DNA of 44,131 nucleotides. Origin: CAYMTN01 sp964393335 (GTDB taxonomy: Bacteria; Chloroflexota; Anaerolineae; Aggregatilineales; Aggregatilineaceae). The notes beneath the pieces are model-generated. The model worked only from the letters and a program-made list of their open reading frames with translations, was not told the DNA's origin and did no database searches. The stretch lies in the NCBI GenBank assembly GCA_964393335.1, contig CAYMTN010000012.1, forward strand, positions 1 to 44,131. Reading direction: 5' to 3'. Shown here in pieces: positions 8,263 through 16,992 of this stretch (positions are counted from its first letter, which is position 1; the number at the start of each line of letters is the position of its first letter). Made by a program: the position numbers and the translations under genes.

Positions 8263-9441
8263 TCAGTCCTCCTCCACCAGAAACCACTTGAAGTAGATGC
8301 CCACCAACAAAAAGAGGACGGCTGCCATAATGAGCGCCACCGCCGACGAAGCCCCCACGTTTTTCCGCGAAAAGAGTTGGTCGTAAACCTGAACGGGCAG
8401 CACTTCGGTGTTCGCCGCACCGCCGTTCAACAAAAAAATGTCCTCGAATTTATTGAATGTCCAGATGAACCGCAAGAGAAACAGCGTGCCAAACACCGCG
8501 CGCAGTTGTGGCAGTGTGATATGAACCAATCGCTGGCTGGGAGCGGCCCCATCTACTTTGGCCGCTTCGTACAGTTCCTCCGGTATCGCCTGGATGCGCG
8601 CCAGGATAAACAGGAAGGCAAACGGGAAATAACGCCACGCCTGGAACAAAATGACGGAGGCCAGTGCATAATCCGGCGTGGTTAGGAAGTCGATCCGCCT
8701 CATACCGGCATCGGCCATCAACTCGTTGACAAGCCCCAGCCGGGCGTTCAAAATCTGCTGCCAGATCAGCGCCACCGCGACCACCGGCGCGATATAGGGG
8801 AACAACAAGATACCGCGATAGATGCCGCGTCCGGGAAACTTGTCTTTGACGAGCAAGGCGGCGAGCAGCCCAAACAAAATCGCCAGCAAACTGCCAACAA
8901 ACGTATAGAACAACGATATGCGCAATAAGAACCAGAAGCGGCCCCGCCGTGCGCTGAGGACGCTGTCAAAGTTGTCAAATGACAGGTCTTTCAGGCTGAA
9001 TACATCCGCGTGTTGCAGGTTACGGAGCGTGATCGGGCGGAACGCAAACAGCAGGTTCCAGATCATGGGCACAACCACGATCGCGACCACCACCAGGAAG
9101 GTAGGCAGCAGCAGCCCGTAAGCTAGGTTAGCGATGTTTTCCTGCATGGAAGACGACTGCGCATAATTGCCGCGCGGGATGAAAAAGCTGAGGATCAGCG
9201 CCCACAACCACATAAACAGGGCGTTGTTAAAAATCTCTCTGGTATCAAGACTGTCCATTCCGGCAAACATCACCCCCAGGCCGATCCCGGTGATCATGCC
9301 CAGGCGTGCGCCGGTGCGCGGGTTGTGGTTGCGGCTGTAAAACATATAAAAACCCGGCAGGCCGCCGATGATTGCCCACAACACGACATAGAGGATGAAT
9401 TGAACGATGCTAAAGTCAAAAATGTTGAGATAGGAGGACAT
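8263..9441 (-). CDS. CUT1 sugar ABC transporter permease (MalF type) with N-terminal extension
   Basis: This 392-residue permease is about 90 residues longer than the usual CUT1 MalF-like protein. The extra N-terminus holds hydrophobic segments (about 12-34, 45-60 and 74-90) before the standard six-segment permease core that starts near residue 108. E. coli MalF also carries extra N-terminal membrane segments, but these need not be related. The EAA loop is EAAKVDGAAPSQRLVHITLP. An AAGGGGG ribosome site precedes the ATG. The 72-bp gap to the upstream binding-protein gene contains a perfect 12-bp hairpin. Confidence 0.92.
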   Translation of the reverse strand: MSSYLNIFDFSIVQFILYVVLWAIIGGLPGFYMFYSRNHNPRTGARLGMITGIGLGVMFAGMDSLDTREIFNNALFMWLWALILSFFIPRGNYAQSSSMQENIANLAYGLLLPTFLVVVAIVVVPMIWNLLFAFRPITLRNLQHADVFSLKDLSFDNFDSVLSARRGRFWFLLRISLFYTFVGSLLAILFGLLAALLVKDKFPGRGIYRGILLFPYIAPVVAVALIWQQILNARLGLVNELMADAGMRRIDFLTTPDYALASVILFQAWRYFPFAFLFILARIQAIPEELYEAAKVDGAAPSQRLVHITLPQLRAVFGTLFLLRFIWTFNKFEDIFLLNGGAANTEVLPVQVYDQLFSRKNVGASSAVALIMAAVLFLLVGIYFKWFLVEED

Positions 9442-9464
9442 CCGAAACCCCCTTATCGATTAGT

Positions 9465-9492
9465 GAGAGCCGGACGTGTTCGTCCGGCTCTC
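9465..9492 (-). other. Intercistronic hairpin between binding protein and permease genes
   Basis: GAGAGCCGGACG (9465-9476) and its exact complement (9481-9492) form a perfect 12-bp stem with a 4-nt loop. No T-tract follows on the minus strand, so it is more likely an mRNA-stabilising or processing structure than a terminator. The first sugar locus has a hairpin in the same place (2290-2336) with unrelated sequence. Confidence 0.7.
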
Positions 9493-9513
9493 AACCATAT
9501 TTTCAGTGGAAAA

Positions 9514-10908
9514 CTATCCTTGGAGCGCGGCCTGGATATCTACGACCCAGGCTTGGATTTCCTGGGCGGCTTCTGTGCCATCGATGCTGCCGTTGAGCAC
9601 TTCGCCCAACGTGGTTGGGATGGGCAGTTCGCTGTAGATGCCGCTGACCAGCTCACCCTGACCCTGCGCGAAGCCCCACCGGTCAAAGTCGGAAGCGCCT
9701 TCGATCAGCGTTTGCAGGATGGCCGGGCTGTAGAAGTCACTCAGCGGTGCGCGGCGATCAACGCCGGTTTCGAGATGGGACCAGCCGTCGATATACAGCG
9801 TGGGGTTATCGGGCGTGCCGCGATGCATCGGGAACTTGCCTTCGGGCGAAACGCCCAGCCAGTCCAGATAACCATCGCTCAGCCAGAATTCTACAAACTG
9901 CTTGGCCGCTTCAGCATCGGCTGAGGTCGAAATCCCCAGGTTGCTCACCTGACCGTATTGGGCCGGTGCCGAACCGCTGGGGCCGATAAAGGCGGGCACA
10001 ATCCCGCTGTTTTTCGCCAGATACGCCGGGTCCGCTGCGCATTCAGGGCAGTTGGGCAGCGCTGCGTCACGCAGACCGGCCATCTCGTCCAGAATGAAGG
10101 GCGACCAGACGATCATGCTGGCCTGTCCGGCAAAGTAAGTCGCACGGGTGCACACGACGCCGCACGCGCCTGACGGGCCGTATTTGCGCAGCAAGTTGCC
10201 ATAAAAGTCGAGCGCTTCGATCATCTGCGGCGTGTCAAGCGTGACATTCCCGGCGTCATCGGTCAACTGCACGCCGTTCGCCAGCGCGAATTGTTCAAAC
10301 GTCTGCTGGAGGAATACTTCGCTCGGATCGGTAGCGGCTGTGATGCCGTAGAAGTTGTTGTCTGGATCGTTCAGCGCGGCGGCTGCCGCCTCGATCTTAT
10401 CGAACGTGTTGGGGACTTCCAGGCCGGCGGCGTCGAACAGGTCGGCGCGATAGATCAACAACTGGCCCCACCCATCGGTCGGCACGGCGGCATACTTACC
10501 ATCGGCTGTCTTGACCAGGTTCAGGCCGCTGAACGTTTCTTCACCCAGGTCCTGGATGACGGCGGTTGCGGCATCAGCGTCGAGAATGCCCTCGGCATAC
10601 CAGGCGGCGGTGAAGTCTACCGGGTGGAAAATGATGTCCGGCAGCGTATCGGCTGCCAGGTTGGCCGCCATCAGGCTGTCGAGTGTATTCTCGTCGGTCA
10701 GAACCAGCGCGACCTTGATGCCGGTTTGCTCGGTGAAACGATCAATGATCGCCTTGGTCTTTGCGGCGCGTTCGGGCTGGGTTTCTGTGCTCCAGAATTG
10801 CAGGGTGACCGTCTGCGACTTCGGCGCGGCAGCGGCCATCGGGACCGCCACTGTCACTATGATCGCAACGACCAGCAAGAGGACTAAAGCGCGGGATTTC
10901 TTAACCAT
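9514..10908 (-). CDS. Extracellular sugar-binding protein, second importer
   Basis: This 464-residue family 1 solute-binding protein has a signal peptide (MVKKSR, then ALVLLLVVAIIVTVAVPMAA, cleavage near residue 28). The mature N-terminus TVTLQFWSTETQPERAAKTK is typical of the family, and the rest shows hinge-bending binding-protein features with many Trp/Tyr/Phe. No lipobox Cys is seen. It is encoded downstream of a LacI regulator and upstream of two permease genes on the same strand. The adjacent GH13_18 enzyme suggests an alpha-glucoside such as sucrose or glucosylglycerate as the imported substrate, but this is inference. Confidence 0.93.
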   Translation of the reverse strand: MVKKSRALVLLLVVAIIVTVAVPMAAAAPKSQTVTLQFWSTETQPERAAKTKAIIDRFTEQTGIKVALVLTDENTLDSLMAANLAADTLPDIIFHPVDFTAAWYAEGILDADAATAVIQDLGEETFSGLNLVKTADGKYAAVPTDGWGQLLIYRADLFDAAGLEVPNTFDKIEAAAAALNDPDNNFYGITAATDPSEVFLQQTFEQFALANGVQLTDDAGNVTLDTPQMIEALDFYGNLLRKYGPSGACGVVCTRATYFAGQASMIVWSPFILDEMAGLRDAALPNCPECAADPAYLAKNSGIVPAFIGPSGSAPAQYGQVSNLGISTSADAEAAKQFVEFWLSDGYLDWLGVSPEGKFPMHRGTPDNPTLYIDGWSHLETGVDRRAPLSDFYSPAILQTLIEGASDFDRWGFAQGQGELVSGIYSELPIPTTLGEVLNGSIDGTEAAQEIQAWVVDIQAALQG

Positions 10909-11009
10909 AACCTTGACTCTCCTTAAACTCCTAATTACTTGGTGGTGTCGATGTTACGCTGTTTTGAGCAGGCGAAATTGTGAGGCGCTTCTCCTTTCTT
11001 TTCTAGTCG

Positions 11010-12020
11010 TCAGCGAATCCCGCCGCTCGATTCGCGGATAATCAGCTTCGGCTTGAGAATGACCTGCGGGTTGTCAAGCGGCTCGTGACGAATCACCTGG
11101 ATCAACATATCTAGTGCTCGCCGCCCGATGTCGTATATGGGCTGTTGAACGGTCGTGAGTGCAGGCGTGACGTGCGTGGCCTGGGGGATGTCGTCAAAAC
11201 CGGTGAGGACAATATCCCGACCGGCTTCGAGGCCGCTGGCCGTGATGGCCTGTATCGCCCCAATTGCCATCATATCGTTGCAGGCGGCAATCGCAGTGGG
11301 TGGTTCGGCAAGGGCGAGCAAACGCAGCGCCGCCGCGTGCCCGCCAGCCTGAGACAGATCGCTCTCGACGATATACGCCTCGTCGGGACTCAGGCCCGCT
11401 TCCGCCAGGCCCTGCACGTATCCCTCGTAGCGCGCCGTCGTGAACGCCAGTTCACGCGGCGGCAGGATAATCGCAATGCGCCGGTGCCCCAACGCAACCA
11501 GGTGGCGAATTACCTCTTGCATGCCGGCGGTGCCATCCACATCGATGTAGGGGTAATCATCGATTTCTGAGCGGCCAAACACGACGAATGGGTGGTGGGC
11601 TGCTTGCAGAAACTCAATGCGCGGATCGTGTTTCAGCGTGCGGGCGACCACCATGCCATCAATACGGCTGCTGGCGACCATGCGCCGGTAGGTGTGGAGT
11701 TCTTCTTCGCCGGGCTGCTGCGCCGACAGCAGCAGATCATAGCCATATTCAGACGCCTGCCGTCCCACTCCGGAAAGCAATTCCATGAAAAACGGATCGG
11801 AGAACCGTAATGCCAGGGGGATGATCATGCCGATCGTGTTCGTTTGTTTGCTTCGCAGATGGCGGGCAGCCAGATTCGGCTCGTATCCGAGGCGTTCGGC
11901 AATGGCGATGATTCGCTGGCGGGTTTCTTCGTTTACGTCGTTATATCCGGCCAGCGCACGCGAAACGGTGGTGATCGAAAGCCCAGCTTCCTCGGCAATT
12001 GTTTTTAAAGTAACTTTCAT
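11010..12020 (-). CDS. LacI-family transcriptional regulator, second sugar locus
   Basis: This 336-residue regulator has an N-terminal helix-turn-helix (MKVTLKTIAEEAGLSITTVS, then RALAGYNDVNEETR) and a sugar-sensing domain ending with ILKPKLIIRESSGGIR. The frame is open for 15 more codons upstream, but those would run through the operator at 12028, and MKVTLKTIAEEAGLS is the standard LacI start, so 12020 is chosen. Two identical operators lie just upstream, so it very likely represses its own gene and, by read-through, the binding protein and permease genes that follow after a 101-bp gap. Confidence 0.94.
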   Translation of the reverse strand: MKVTLKTIAEEAGLSITTVSRALAGYNDVNEETRQRIIAIAERLGYEPNLAARHLRSKQTNTIGMIIPLALRFSDPFFMELLSGVGRQASEYGYDLLLSAQQPGEEELHTYRRMVASSRIDGMVVARTLKHDPRIEFLQAAHHPFVVFGRSEIDDYPYIDVDGTAGMQEVIRHLVALGHRRIAIILPPRELAFTTARYEGYVQGLAEAGLSPDEAYIVESDLSQAGGHAAALRLLALAEPPTAIAACNDMMAIGAIQAITASGLEAGRDIVLTGFDDIPQATHVTPALTTVQQPIYDIGRRALDMLIQVIRHEPLDNPQVILKPKLIIRESSGGIR

Positions 12021-12027
12021 TTCAGGT

Positions 12028-12045
12028 ATCCAAAACGTTTCGGAT
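12028..12045. promoter_or_regulatory. LacI-family operator, proximal copy
   Basis: ATCCAAAACGTTTCGGAT is a near-perfect palindrome centred on CG, the classic LacI/PurR/CcpA operator shape. It lies 8 bases upstream of the regulator's ATG and is repeated exactly at 12060-12077. Confidence 0.88.
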
Positions 12046-12059
12046 ATATTTTTACAATA

Positions 12060-12077
12060 ATCCAAAACGTTTCGGAT
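12060..12077. promoter_or_regulatory. LacI-family operator, distal copy
   Basis: This is an exact second copy of ATCCAAAACGTTTCGGAT, 32 bp centre to centre from the first, about three helical turns. Two operators on the same face of the helix suggest cooperative binding by the adjacent regulator. Confidence 0.88.
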
Positions 12078-12166
12078 GTCAATCCAGTTACCTGTAAGCT
12101 TGGATTAACGTGCCATTGGATTGCCGCCGCCCGGTGTTCATCGAGTTTCACGTGACGGGGTTGCTG

Positions 12167-13906
12167 CTAACGCGCCTTAAGCCACAGCACCTCGTAAGGT
12201 TGTATGGCGATGCGGGTGCCTGCTTCGATGTGCCGCCCGGAGAGTAGATCGTGATAGGTGTGCGCGCGCGGCAGCGGTACCTGCTTCAAATCAAGGGTGA
12301 GCTTTTGGTTGGCGGCGTTATGGATCGCCACGATCTGCTCGGTTCCGTCAGGCGACGTGCGCAGGAGCGTTACAACAGATGGATGCAACTGCAACACTTG
12401 CTGAGGCCCGTTGGGATGAAAGGCTTTTTCTGCTCCGCGCCGGGCGAGTAGCTGTTGGTAGGGATAAAAAACAAGGCTGCGCAGCGATCCGGGATCGTTC
12501 AGGGCGGCTTCAACGGCCTTCAGGTCGAGCTTTTCGCGGTTGATGGTACGCAGGTGTCCGGTTTGAGTTACGCCTGCGTTCCAGTTGCGTGATCCCAGCA
12601 GGCTGTGGATGTAAATACCGGGCACGCCGACAAACGCGAGCTGAATCGCTTGAGACGCCAGGAACCGCCGCGCCTGGAGTTCGAGCGGTTCGCCGCCCGC
12701 CGGGTTAGACAGCGCGTCGAAGTAGTTGATATTCAACTCGTACGGGCTGCGTGTCCCATCGGGATTGGTTTTGTACGAAACATCGCCCTGGTGTTGCTGC
12801 GCGCGTTGGACCAGGCCATCCACCTCTTCCGGCGACAGGATACCTTCTACGGGGCGCACGCCGATTCCATCATGCGAGGCCGTGAAGTTGAAAAATGTGG
12901 TCTGGTCCGACATGGTATCCAACCCGGCGGCCCATTCGCTTAGTGCGGTCGCGTCGCCGGTTGCGAACGTGTGCAGCAGCAGGGGGGGCAGTGTGAACTG
13001 GTAGACAAGCTGGGCTTCGTTGGTGCCATCCCCAAAATACGAGATGTTCTCCGAGTGCGGGACATTCGTCTCCGTGATCAGTGATACGCCCGGCGCCACG
13101 CGGTCGAGGATGTCGCGGAATAACTGCACGACCTTGTGCGTTTCCGGCAGGTGGATGCAGGGTGTCCCGCTGGATTTCCACAGGTAAGCAATGGCGTCCA
13201 GGCGGATCAGACTCGCGCCGTGCGCCACATAAAACAGCAGCACCTCCACGATTTTCAGCAGGACGTCAGGCTGCGCGAAATTGAGGTCGATCTGATCGCT
13301 GCTAAACGTGGTCCACACGTGGCACAGGCCGTGCGCTGTCTCGAATGCGGAGAGTAGGGGCAGCGCACGCGGGCGCACCACCGCTGACAAATCCTCCGCC
13401 GGATCGACGGTGATGAAAAAATCTTGATAAGCCGGGTCCCCTGCCAGAAAGCCCTGAAACCACGCGCTCTCGGCGGAAACATGGTTGATCACGGCATCGA
13501 ACATCAGCTTGAAATGCTCCCCTAACCGGTCGATATCGTCCCAGTCCCCCAGGCCAGGATCGATTGCCAGGTAGTCGATCACGGCAAATCCATCGTCGGA
13601 CGAATACGGGAAGCACGGCAGGATATGGACTGTAGAGATCGTACCTGTCGCCCGCTCATTCAAAAACAGGCGCAGCGAACGCAGGGGCGGCGTGCCCGGT
13701 TCTTTCAACAAATCGCCATAGGTGATCAGAACGACGTCGCGTTCGGTCACACGCTCGGCGGCGTTTACCGGCTGTCTGGATAGGTGTGGGTAGCGAGTCT
13801 GGAAATCGTCGAGCAGCACACGCAGCCGCTGATAACAGGCTGCACCGCGATCGCGCTCGTAAAGGAAAATGAGCTTATCGAGTATGGGATCGGTTGTTAA
13901 GGCCAT
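12167..13906 (-). CDS. GH13_18 sucrose / glucosylglycerate phosphorylase-like enzyme
   Basis: This 579-residue alpha-amylase-fold enzyme belongs to the subfamily that phosphorolyses alpha-glucosides such as sucrose or 2-O-glucosylglycerate, releasing glucose 1-phosphate in the cytoplasm. Catalytic residues are in place: nucleophile Asp237 (IRLDAIAYLW), acid/base Glu279 (LITETNVPHSENI) and Asp346 (FTASHDGIG). It lacks a signal peptide. It is longer than typical sucrose phosphorylases (about 490-505) and closer in length to YcjM-type glucosylglycerate phosphorylases (about 560), and the DGTRSPYELNINYFDAL stretch fits that group, so glucosylglycerate or another glucoside is plausible. It is followed on the same strand by the regulator and importer genes. 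A LacI-like site lies at 14160-14175 upstream. Confidence 0.88.
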   Translation of the reverse strand: MALTTDPILDKLIFLYERDRGAACYQRLRVLLDDFQTRYPHLSRQPVNAAERVTERDVVLITYGDLLKEPGTPPLRSLRLFLNERATGTISTVHILPCFPYSSDDGFAVIDYLAIDPGLGDWDDIDRLGEHFKLMFDAVINHVSAESAWFQGFLAGDPAYQDFFITVDPAEDLSAVVRPRALPLLSAFETAHGLCHVWTTFSSDQIDLNFAQPDVLLKIVEVLLFYVAHGASLIRLDAIAYLWKSSGTPCIHLPETHKVVQLFRDILDRVAPGVSLITETNVPHSENISYFGDGTNEAQLVYQFTLPPLLLHTFATGDATALSEWAAGLDTMSDQTTFFNFTASHDGIGVRPVEGILSPEEVDGLVQRAQQHQGDVSYKTNPDGTRSPYELNINYFDALSNPAGGEPLELQARRFLASQAIQLAFVGVPGIYIHSLLGSRNWNAGVTQTGHLRTINREKLDLKAVEAALNDPGSLRSLVFYPYQQLLARRGAEKAFHPNGPQQVLQLHPSVVTLLRTSPDGTEQIVAIHNAANQKLTLDLKQVPLPRAHTYHDLLSGRHIEAGTRIAIQPYEVLWLKAR

Positions 13907-14068
13907 GATCAGTCATCATCAGAATTGCCGAAACGATTTGGGTCTAGAATAAAGGGTAGCTTTCCAGAAGTCAAGCCGGGCAGGCGCGTGGCACGTGGTG
14001 CGGGCCGTCACGGGCAAGGAAATCGTATCACACTTGACTGATGGAGAACGCAGGTAAACATGGCAGTG

Positions 14069-14111
14069 GTAGGGGCGTTGCTGTCGAACCATCGGTTCGC
14101 CTGCGCCCTGG
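14069..14111. repeat. Dispersed 43-bp hairpin repeat, copy A
   Basis: The segment starts GTAGGGGCGTTGCTGTCGAA and contains CGAACC-ATC-GGTTCG in its middle, with GGGGCG/CGCCC at the outside, so it can fold into a hairpin. It matches the reverse complement of 25117-25159 at 42 of 43 positions. It lies in the non-coding stretch between the GH13 gene and the oxidoreductase operon. Confidence 0.8.
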
Positions 14112-14159
14112 GCGGGGCAAGCGCCGCGCAATACCTGCTGCGGTTCAAACTGAGTTTGG

Positions 14160-14175
14160 CCGAAAACGTTTCAGG
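14160..14175. promoter_or_regulatory. LacI-like operator upstream of the GH13_18 gene
   Basis: CCGAAAACGTTTCAGG shares the ten-base core AAAACGTTTC with the two operators at 12028 and 12060. It lies about 255 bp before the GH13_18 start. It may place the enzyme gene under the same regulator, but it is a weaker palindrome and a long way from the start codon. Confidence 0.45.
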
Positions 14176-14294
14176 AGAGTGGGTGCGACGTGGCGTAAGG
14201 TCGCGAAGTTTTCAGGCGCATCACCCAGGCGGGACCGGAAACATCCTCACGACCGTGTTCGTGTGGCACAATCGTTTCCCGCCCGTTTCCCACA

Positions 14295-14332
14295 CGCAAA
14301 AACGCTCGTCTGGTCGCCAGTAACGAGCGTTT
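14295..14332 (-). terminator. Intrinsic terminator of the 2-oxoacid oxidoreductase operon
   Basis: AAACGCTCGT (14300-14309) pairs perfectly with ACGAGCGTTT (14323-14332), with an inner CTGG/CCAG helix. Read on the minus strand it is followed by TTTTT. It lies 30 bases past the stop of the beta subunit gene. Confidence 0.85.
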
Positions 14333-14361
14333 GTCAGCGTCTACTACGTGTCTTCAGGCGG

Positions 14362-15684
14362 TTACAGCCAATGAGCCAGCCCTTCGCTGTCCGCTATGGC
14401 CGCCAGGTTGGCGTCCGCGTATTCGGGCCGCAGCGATACGGCGTCCTTGAACGCATCCAGCGGGTACAGGTCGAGCAGGCGCAGTGTTTCGGCAATCGCC
14501 ATCATCGCCCAGGATTCTTTTTTCTGCCGCACCGTATCGAAATCCAACACGGCGATACGGGCGCGTGTCTCGACCGGCAGCAGGTCCGCGCTGATCACCA
14601 GTGTCGCATCCTCGGAGAGCGCCGCGATCCGCGCCCGTTCCTTTTTCAGCCCTTCTTCGAAAACCACGATCATCAGGTCGAGGTCGCCACCCATGTTGAA
14701 CGCGTCCTCGCGGCTCAGCACCACGTCGGCGGTCGAGTGCCCGGTTTTGACCGTCACGGGATAGTCGTTGCGCTGCGTCACCCATAACCCGGACAGTATC
14801 GCGCCCTGGCTGAAGGTCGTCGCCGCCGTGCCGATTTTCTTCCCTGCTGCCCCGGCGATGCAGCAGTGTGTCGTGTGTGTGATCGCGCTCGTGTACCGGG
14901 GTTCGAGCGTATCCGGTGGCAGTGCCGTCTCCCCGGCCAGATGACTGACCGCCGCCCGGTACGCGCGGCTGTATTCGGGGCGGGCCTCGCGGTGAACGAT
15001 GCCCGTCGCGTAACCCAGCCGCTCTAACGTTTCATCCAGTCGTTTTTTGCTAAAGCGGTTATACGGCACAAAGTACGCCGTGCAGAGTTCCCAAATGTCC
15101 AGCAGCGAGAAACCATCATTTTCGATGGCCTGCGCGATCAGGTCCGGCAGGTCTTTGTCAAAGGTCATGGTACGCGCCACAAAACTCGCGCCGTTGACGC
15201 CGACCGTGCCGCAAATATCCAGCGGGCGCTCCAGGTTGCCGTAGCGCGTGGTGGCGCTGGCCGCATCTTCCGGCGTGGTGACGGAGTGCTCGCCGCCGGT
15301 CATCCCGAAATTCAGGTTATTGAACACCAGCACCGTGATCCCGATGTTACGCCGCGCCGCGTTTAACAGGTGCGTTCCGCCGATGCCACAGCCGCCATCG
15401 CCCATCAGCACGATCACGCGCAGGTCCGGGTTGGCGAGTTTGATGCCGGTCGCATACGTGATCGAGCGCCCGTGCAGGCCATGCAACGCGTTGGTAGCGA
15501 AGTGGCGATCCGCCAACCCCTGGCAGCCGATATCGGTGACGATCACGACGTCGTGCGGATCAAGCTGGAGCTTGACCAGCGCCGCGTTCAGGCCTTCCAC
15601 GATGGTCCCGTGCCCGCAGCCGGGACAAAACGGAAACGGCAGCGTGTTTTCATCCAGGTACGTTGTCCGCGTGGCTTGTGTCAT
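14362..15684 (-). CDS. 2-oxoacid:ferredoxin oxidoreductase, fused beta-gamma subunit
   Basis: This 440-residue protein carries the thiamine-diphosphate-binding beta domain (about 1-250): CPGCGHG near residue 20 and the TPP/Mg motif GDGGCGIGG followed by VLVFNN. Residues about 275-440 resemble the gamma domain of these enzymes (IAGAAGKKIGTA, LDLMIVVFEEGL). Beta subunits alone are usually 280-350 residues, so this looks like a beta-gamma fusion. With the alpha subunit encoded upstream (4-bp overlap) it would oxidatively decarboxylate a 2-oxoacid such as 2-oxoglutarate, pyruvate or a branched-chain oxoacid to the acyl-CoA, passing electrons to ferredoxin. No ferredoxin-type delta subunit is encoded nearby. 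The substrate cannot be decided from sequence alone. Confidence 0.86.
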   Translation of the reverse strand: MTQATRTTYLDENTLPFPFCPGCGHGTIVEGLNAALVKLQLDPHDVVIVTDIGCQGLADRHFATNALHGLHGRSITYATGIKLANPDLRVIVLMGDGGCGIGGTHLLNAARRNIGITVLVFNNLNFGMTGGEHSVTTPEDAASATTRYGNLERPLDICGTVGVNGASFVARTMTFDKDLPDLIAQAIENDGFSLLDIWELCTAYFVPYNRFSKKRLDETLERLGYATGIVHREARPEYSRAYRAAVSHLAGETALPPDTLEPRYTSAITHTTHCCIAGAAGKKIGTAATTFSQGAILSGLWVTQRNDYPVTVKTGHSTADVVLSREDAFNMGGDLDLMIVVFEEGLKKERARIAALSEDATLVISADLLPVETRARIAVLDFDTVRQKKESWAMMAIAETLRLLDLYPLDAFKDAVSLRPEYADANLAAIADSEGLAHWL

Positions 15685-16799
15685 AAAAGGTCCCCTTCTG
15701 CGATAATCGCGCCCGGCGTGATAAACTGCCCGTCGACGCGGTGCACGCCGGTCACGGCGCGGTCACCGGCCAGCCGCTCGATCTCGCGCCGGTACTGGCC
15801 GTGATTCAACTCGGCCACGACCACGCGCCGCACGCCGCTCAGCGCCTGCCGGATCGCGTCTTCCGGCACGGGCCACAGCGAATACACGGTCAGCACCGAT
15901 ACGGCGCGTCCCTGCTGGCGGACCTGCGCTGCTGCTTCGAGCGCTGCCCGCGCGGTGATGCCATAGCTGATGATCAGCGCCTCCGCGCCCGCTTGCAGAT
16001 CGGCTTTGACGAGCGCGATCTCGTCCATGTGGTCGTCGATCTTGGCCGCCAGGTGATCGTTCAAGCGGCCCACATCCGCCGGATTCTTGGAAAGATAACC
16101 GCGCTCGTCGTGTGACGATGAGGTGAAGCGCACCAGGTGCGGCCCTCCCAGCGGCGACATGGGCGGCACGTCGTCAGGCCGTGCCACGCGATAGGGGATG
16201 AACGCGGCCCCATCCAGCGCACGGACGCGATCCCGCACCGGCACCGGCTCATACGCGGTCGTATCTACCGTCGTACGCGCCGAGACGGTTTCTTTGTCCG
16301 TCGCCAGGAACACCGGCACGCGGAAGCGCTCGGCCAGGTCAAAAGCGCGCCGGGTCAGGCTGTAACATTCGCGCACGTTGGTCGGCGACAGCACGATCAC
16401 CGGGTACCCACCGGACGTGCCCCAGCGCAACAACTGGATGTCACCCTGGGCGCTGGTCGTGGCCCCGCCGGTCGATGGCCCCATCCGCTGCACGTCGACG
16501 ATCACGACCGGCACCTCGCCCATGATCGCCAGCCCGATATGCTCGCTGTACAGGCTGATGCCCGGCCCGCTGGTCGCCGTCATGACCCGGCGGCCCGCCA
16601 GCGCCGCGCCGATGCAAAACCCCATCGCGGCGATCTCGTCTTCCGCCTGGATCGCTACGCCCTCAACCCGGGGCAGTTCGGCGATCATGTGCAGCAGAAT
16701 CGGCGTTGCCGGGGTGATCGGGTACCCGGCAAAAAAATCGCACCCGGCATGGATCGCCCCGCGCGTGATGGCTTCCGCCCCGTCGATAAATTCTCGCAT
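15681..16799 (-). CDS. 2-oxoacid:ferredoxin oxidoreductase, alpha subunit
   Basis: This 372-residue subunit belongs to the KorA/VorB/PorA alpha family: GYPITPATPILLHM near the N-terminus, AEDEIAAMGFCIGAALAGRR, and TSGPGISLYSEHIGLA, the usual interface and CoA-binding stretches. The C-terminal part (about 255-370) is the transketolase C-like domain. It carries no gamma domain, unlike fused KorA proteins of about 600 residues; here the gamma part seems to sit on the beta protein. AAGGAA provides a ribosome site before the ATG. It is the first gene of a two-gene operon that ends at the terminator near 14300. Confidence 0.9.
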   Translation of the reverse strand: MREFIDGAEAITRGAIHAGCDFFAGYPITPATPILLHMIAELPRVEGVAIQAEDEIAAMGFCIGAALAGRRVMTATSGPGISLYSEHIGLAIMGEVPVVIVDVQRMGPSTGGATTSAQGDIQLLRWGTSGGYPVIVLSPTNVRECYSLTRRAFDLAERFRVPVFLATDKETVSARTTVDTTAYEPVPVRDRVRALDGAAFIPYRVARPDDVPPMSPLGGPHLVRFTSSSHDERGYLSKNPADVGRLNDHLAAKIDDHMDEIALVKADLQAGAEALIISYGITARAALEAAAQVRQQGRAVSVLTVYSLWPVPEDAIRQALSGVRRVVVAELNHGQYRREIERLAGDRAVTGVHRVDGQFITPGAIIAEGDLL

Positions 16800-16941
16800 A
16801 GATTCCTTCCTGGTCCTTAAGCATTTTGAGTGTTAATATTTTTGTTACTTCGCATTTACACAGGCTCTCATACCGTAGCGCGGAGGGCGGGTGCCCGGAC
16901 AGTGCCGAAAGTCACAAGATTCGCCGTGCCCTGCCAGGGAA

Positions 16942-16970
16942 TCAAAAAAGGCAGGCGATAACCTGCCTTT
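16942..16970 (-). terminator. Intrinsic terminator of the kamA-ligase operon
   Basis: AAGGCAGG and CCTGCCTT form an 8-bp stem with a 6-nt loop at about 16948-16969. On the minus strand it is followed by a TTTTTT run. It lies about 23 bases after the ATP-grasp gene stop. Confidence 0.85.
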
Positions 16971-16992
16971 CCAACGGACAATGCCGCCCCGC

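Larger units (their letters stand above)
13907..14361. other. Intergenic region upstream of GH13_18 gene
   Basis: This is 455 bp without a convincing gene. It holds repeat copy A, the weak LacI-like site and, at its right end, the terminator of the oxidoreductase operon. Small open frames here translate the repeat and are not believed to be genes. Confidence 0.6.

Noticed and set aside
13919..14131. Small open frame whose translation shares GAGEPMVRQQRPY with another at 24761-25186
   Set aside because: The shared peptide comes from the 43-bp repeat being translated in both places; it was useful for spotting the repeat but is not a gene.
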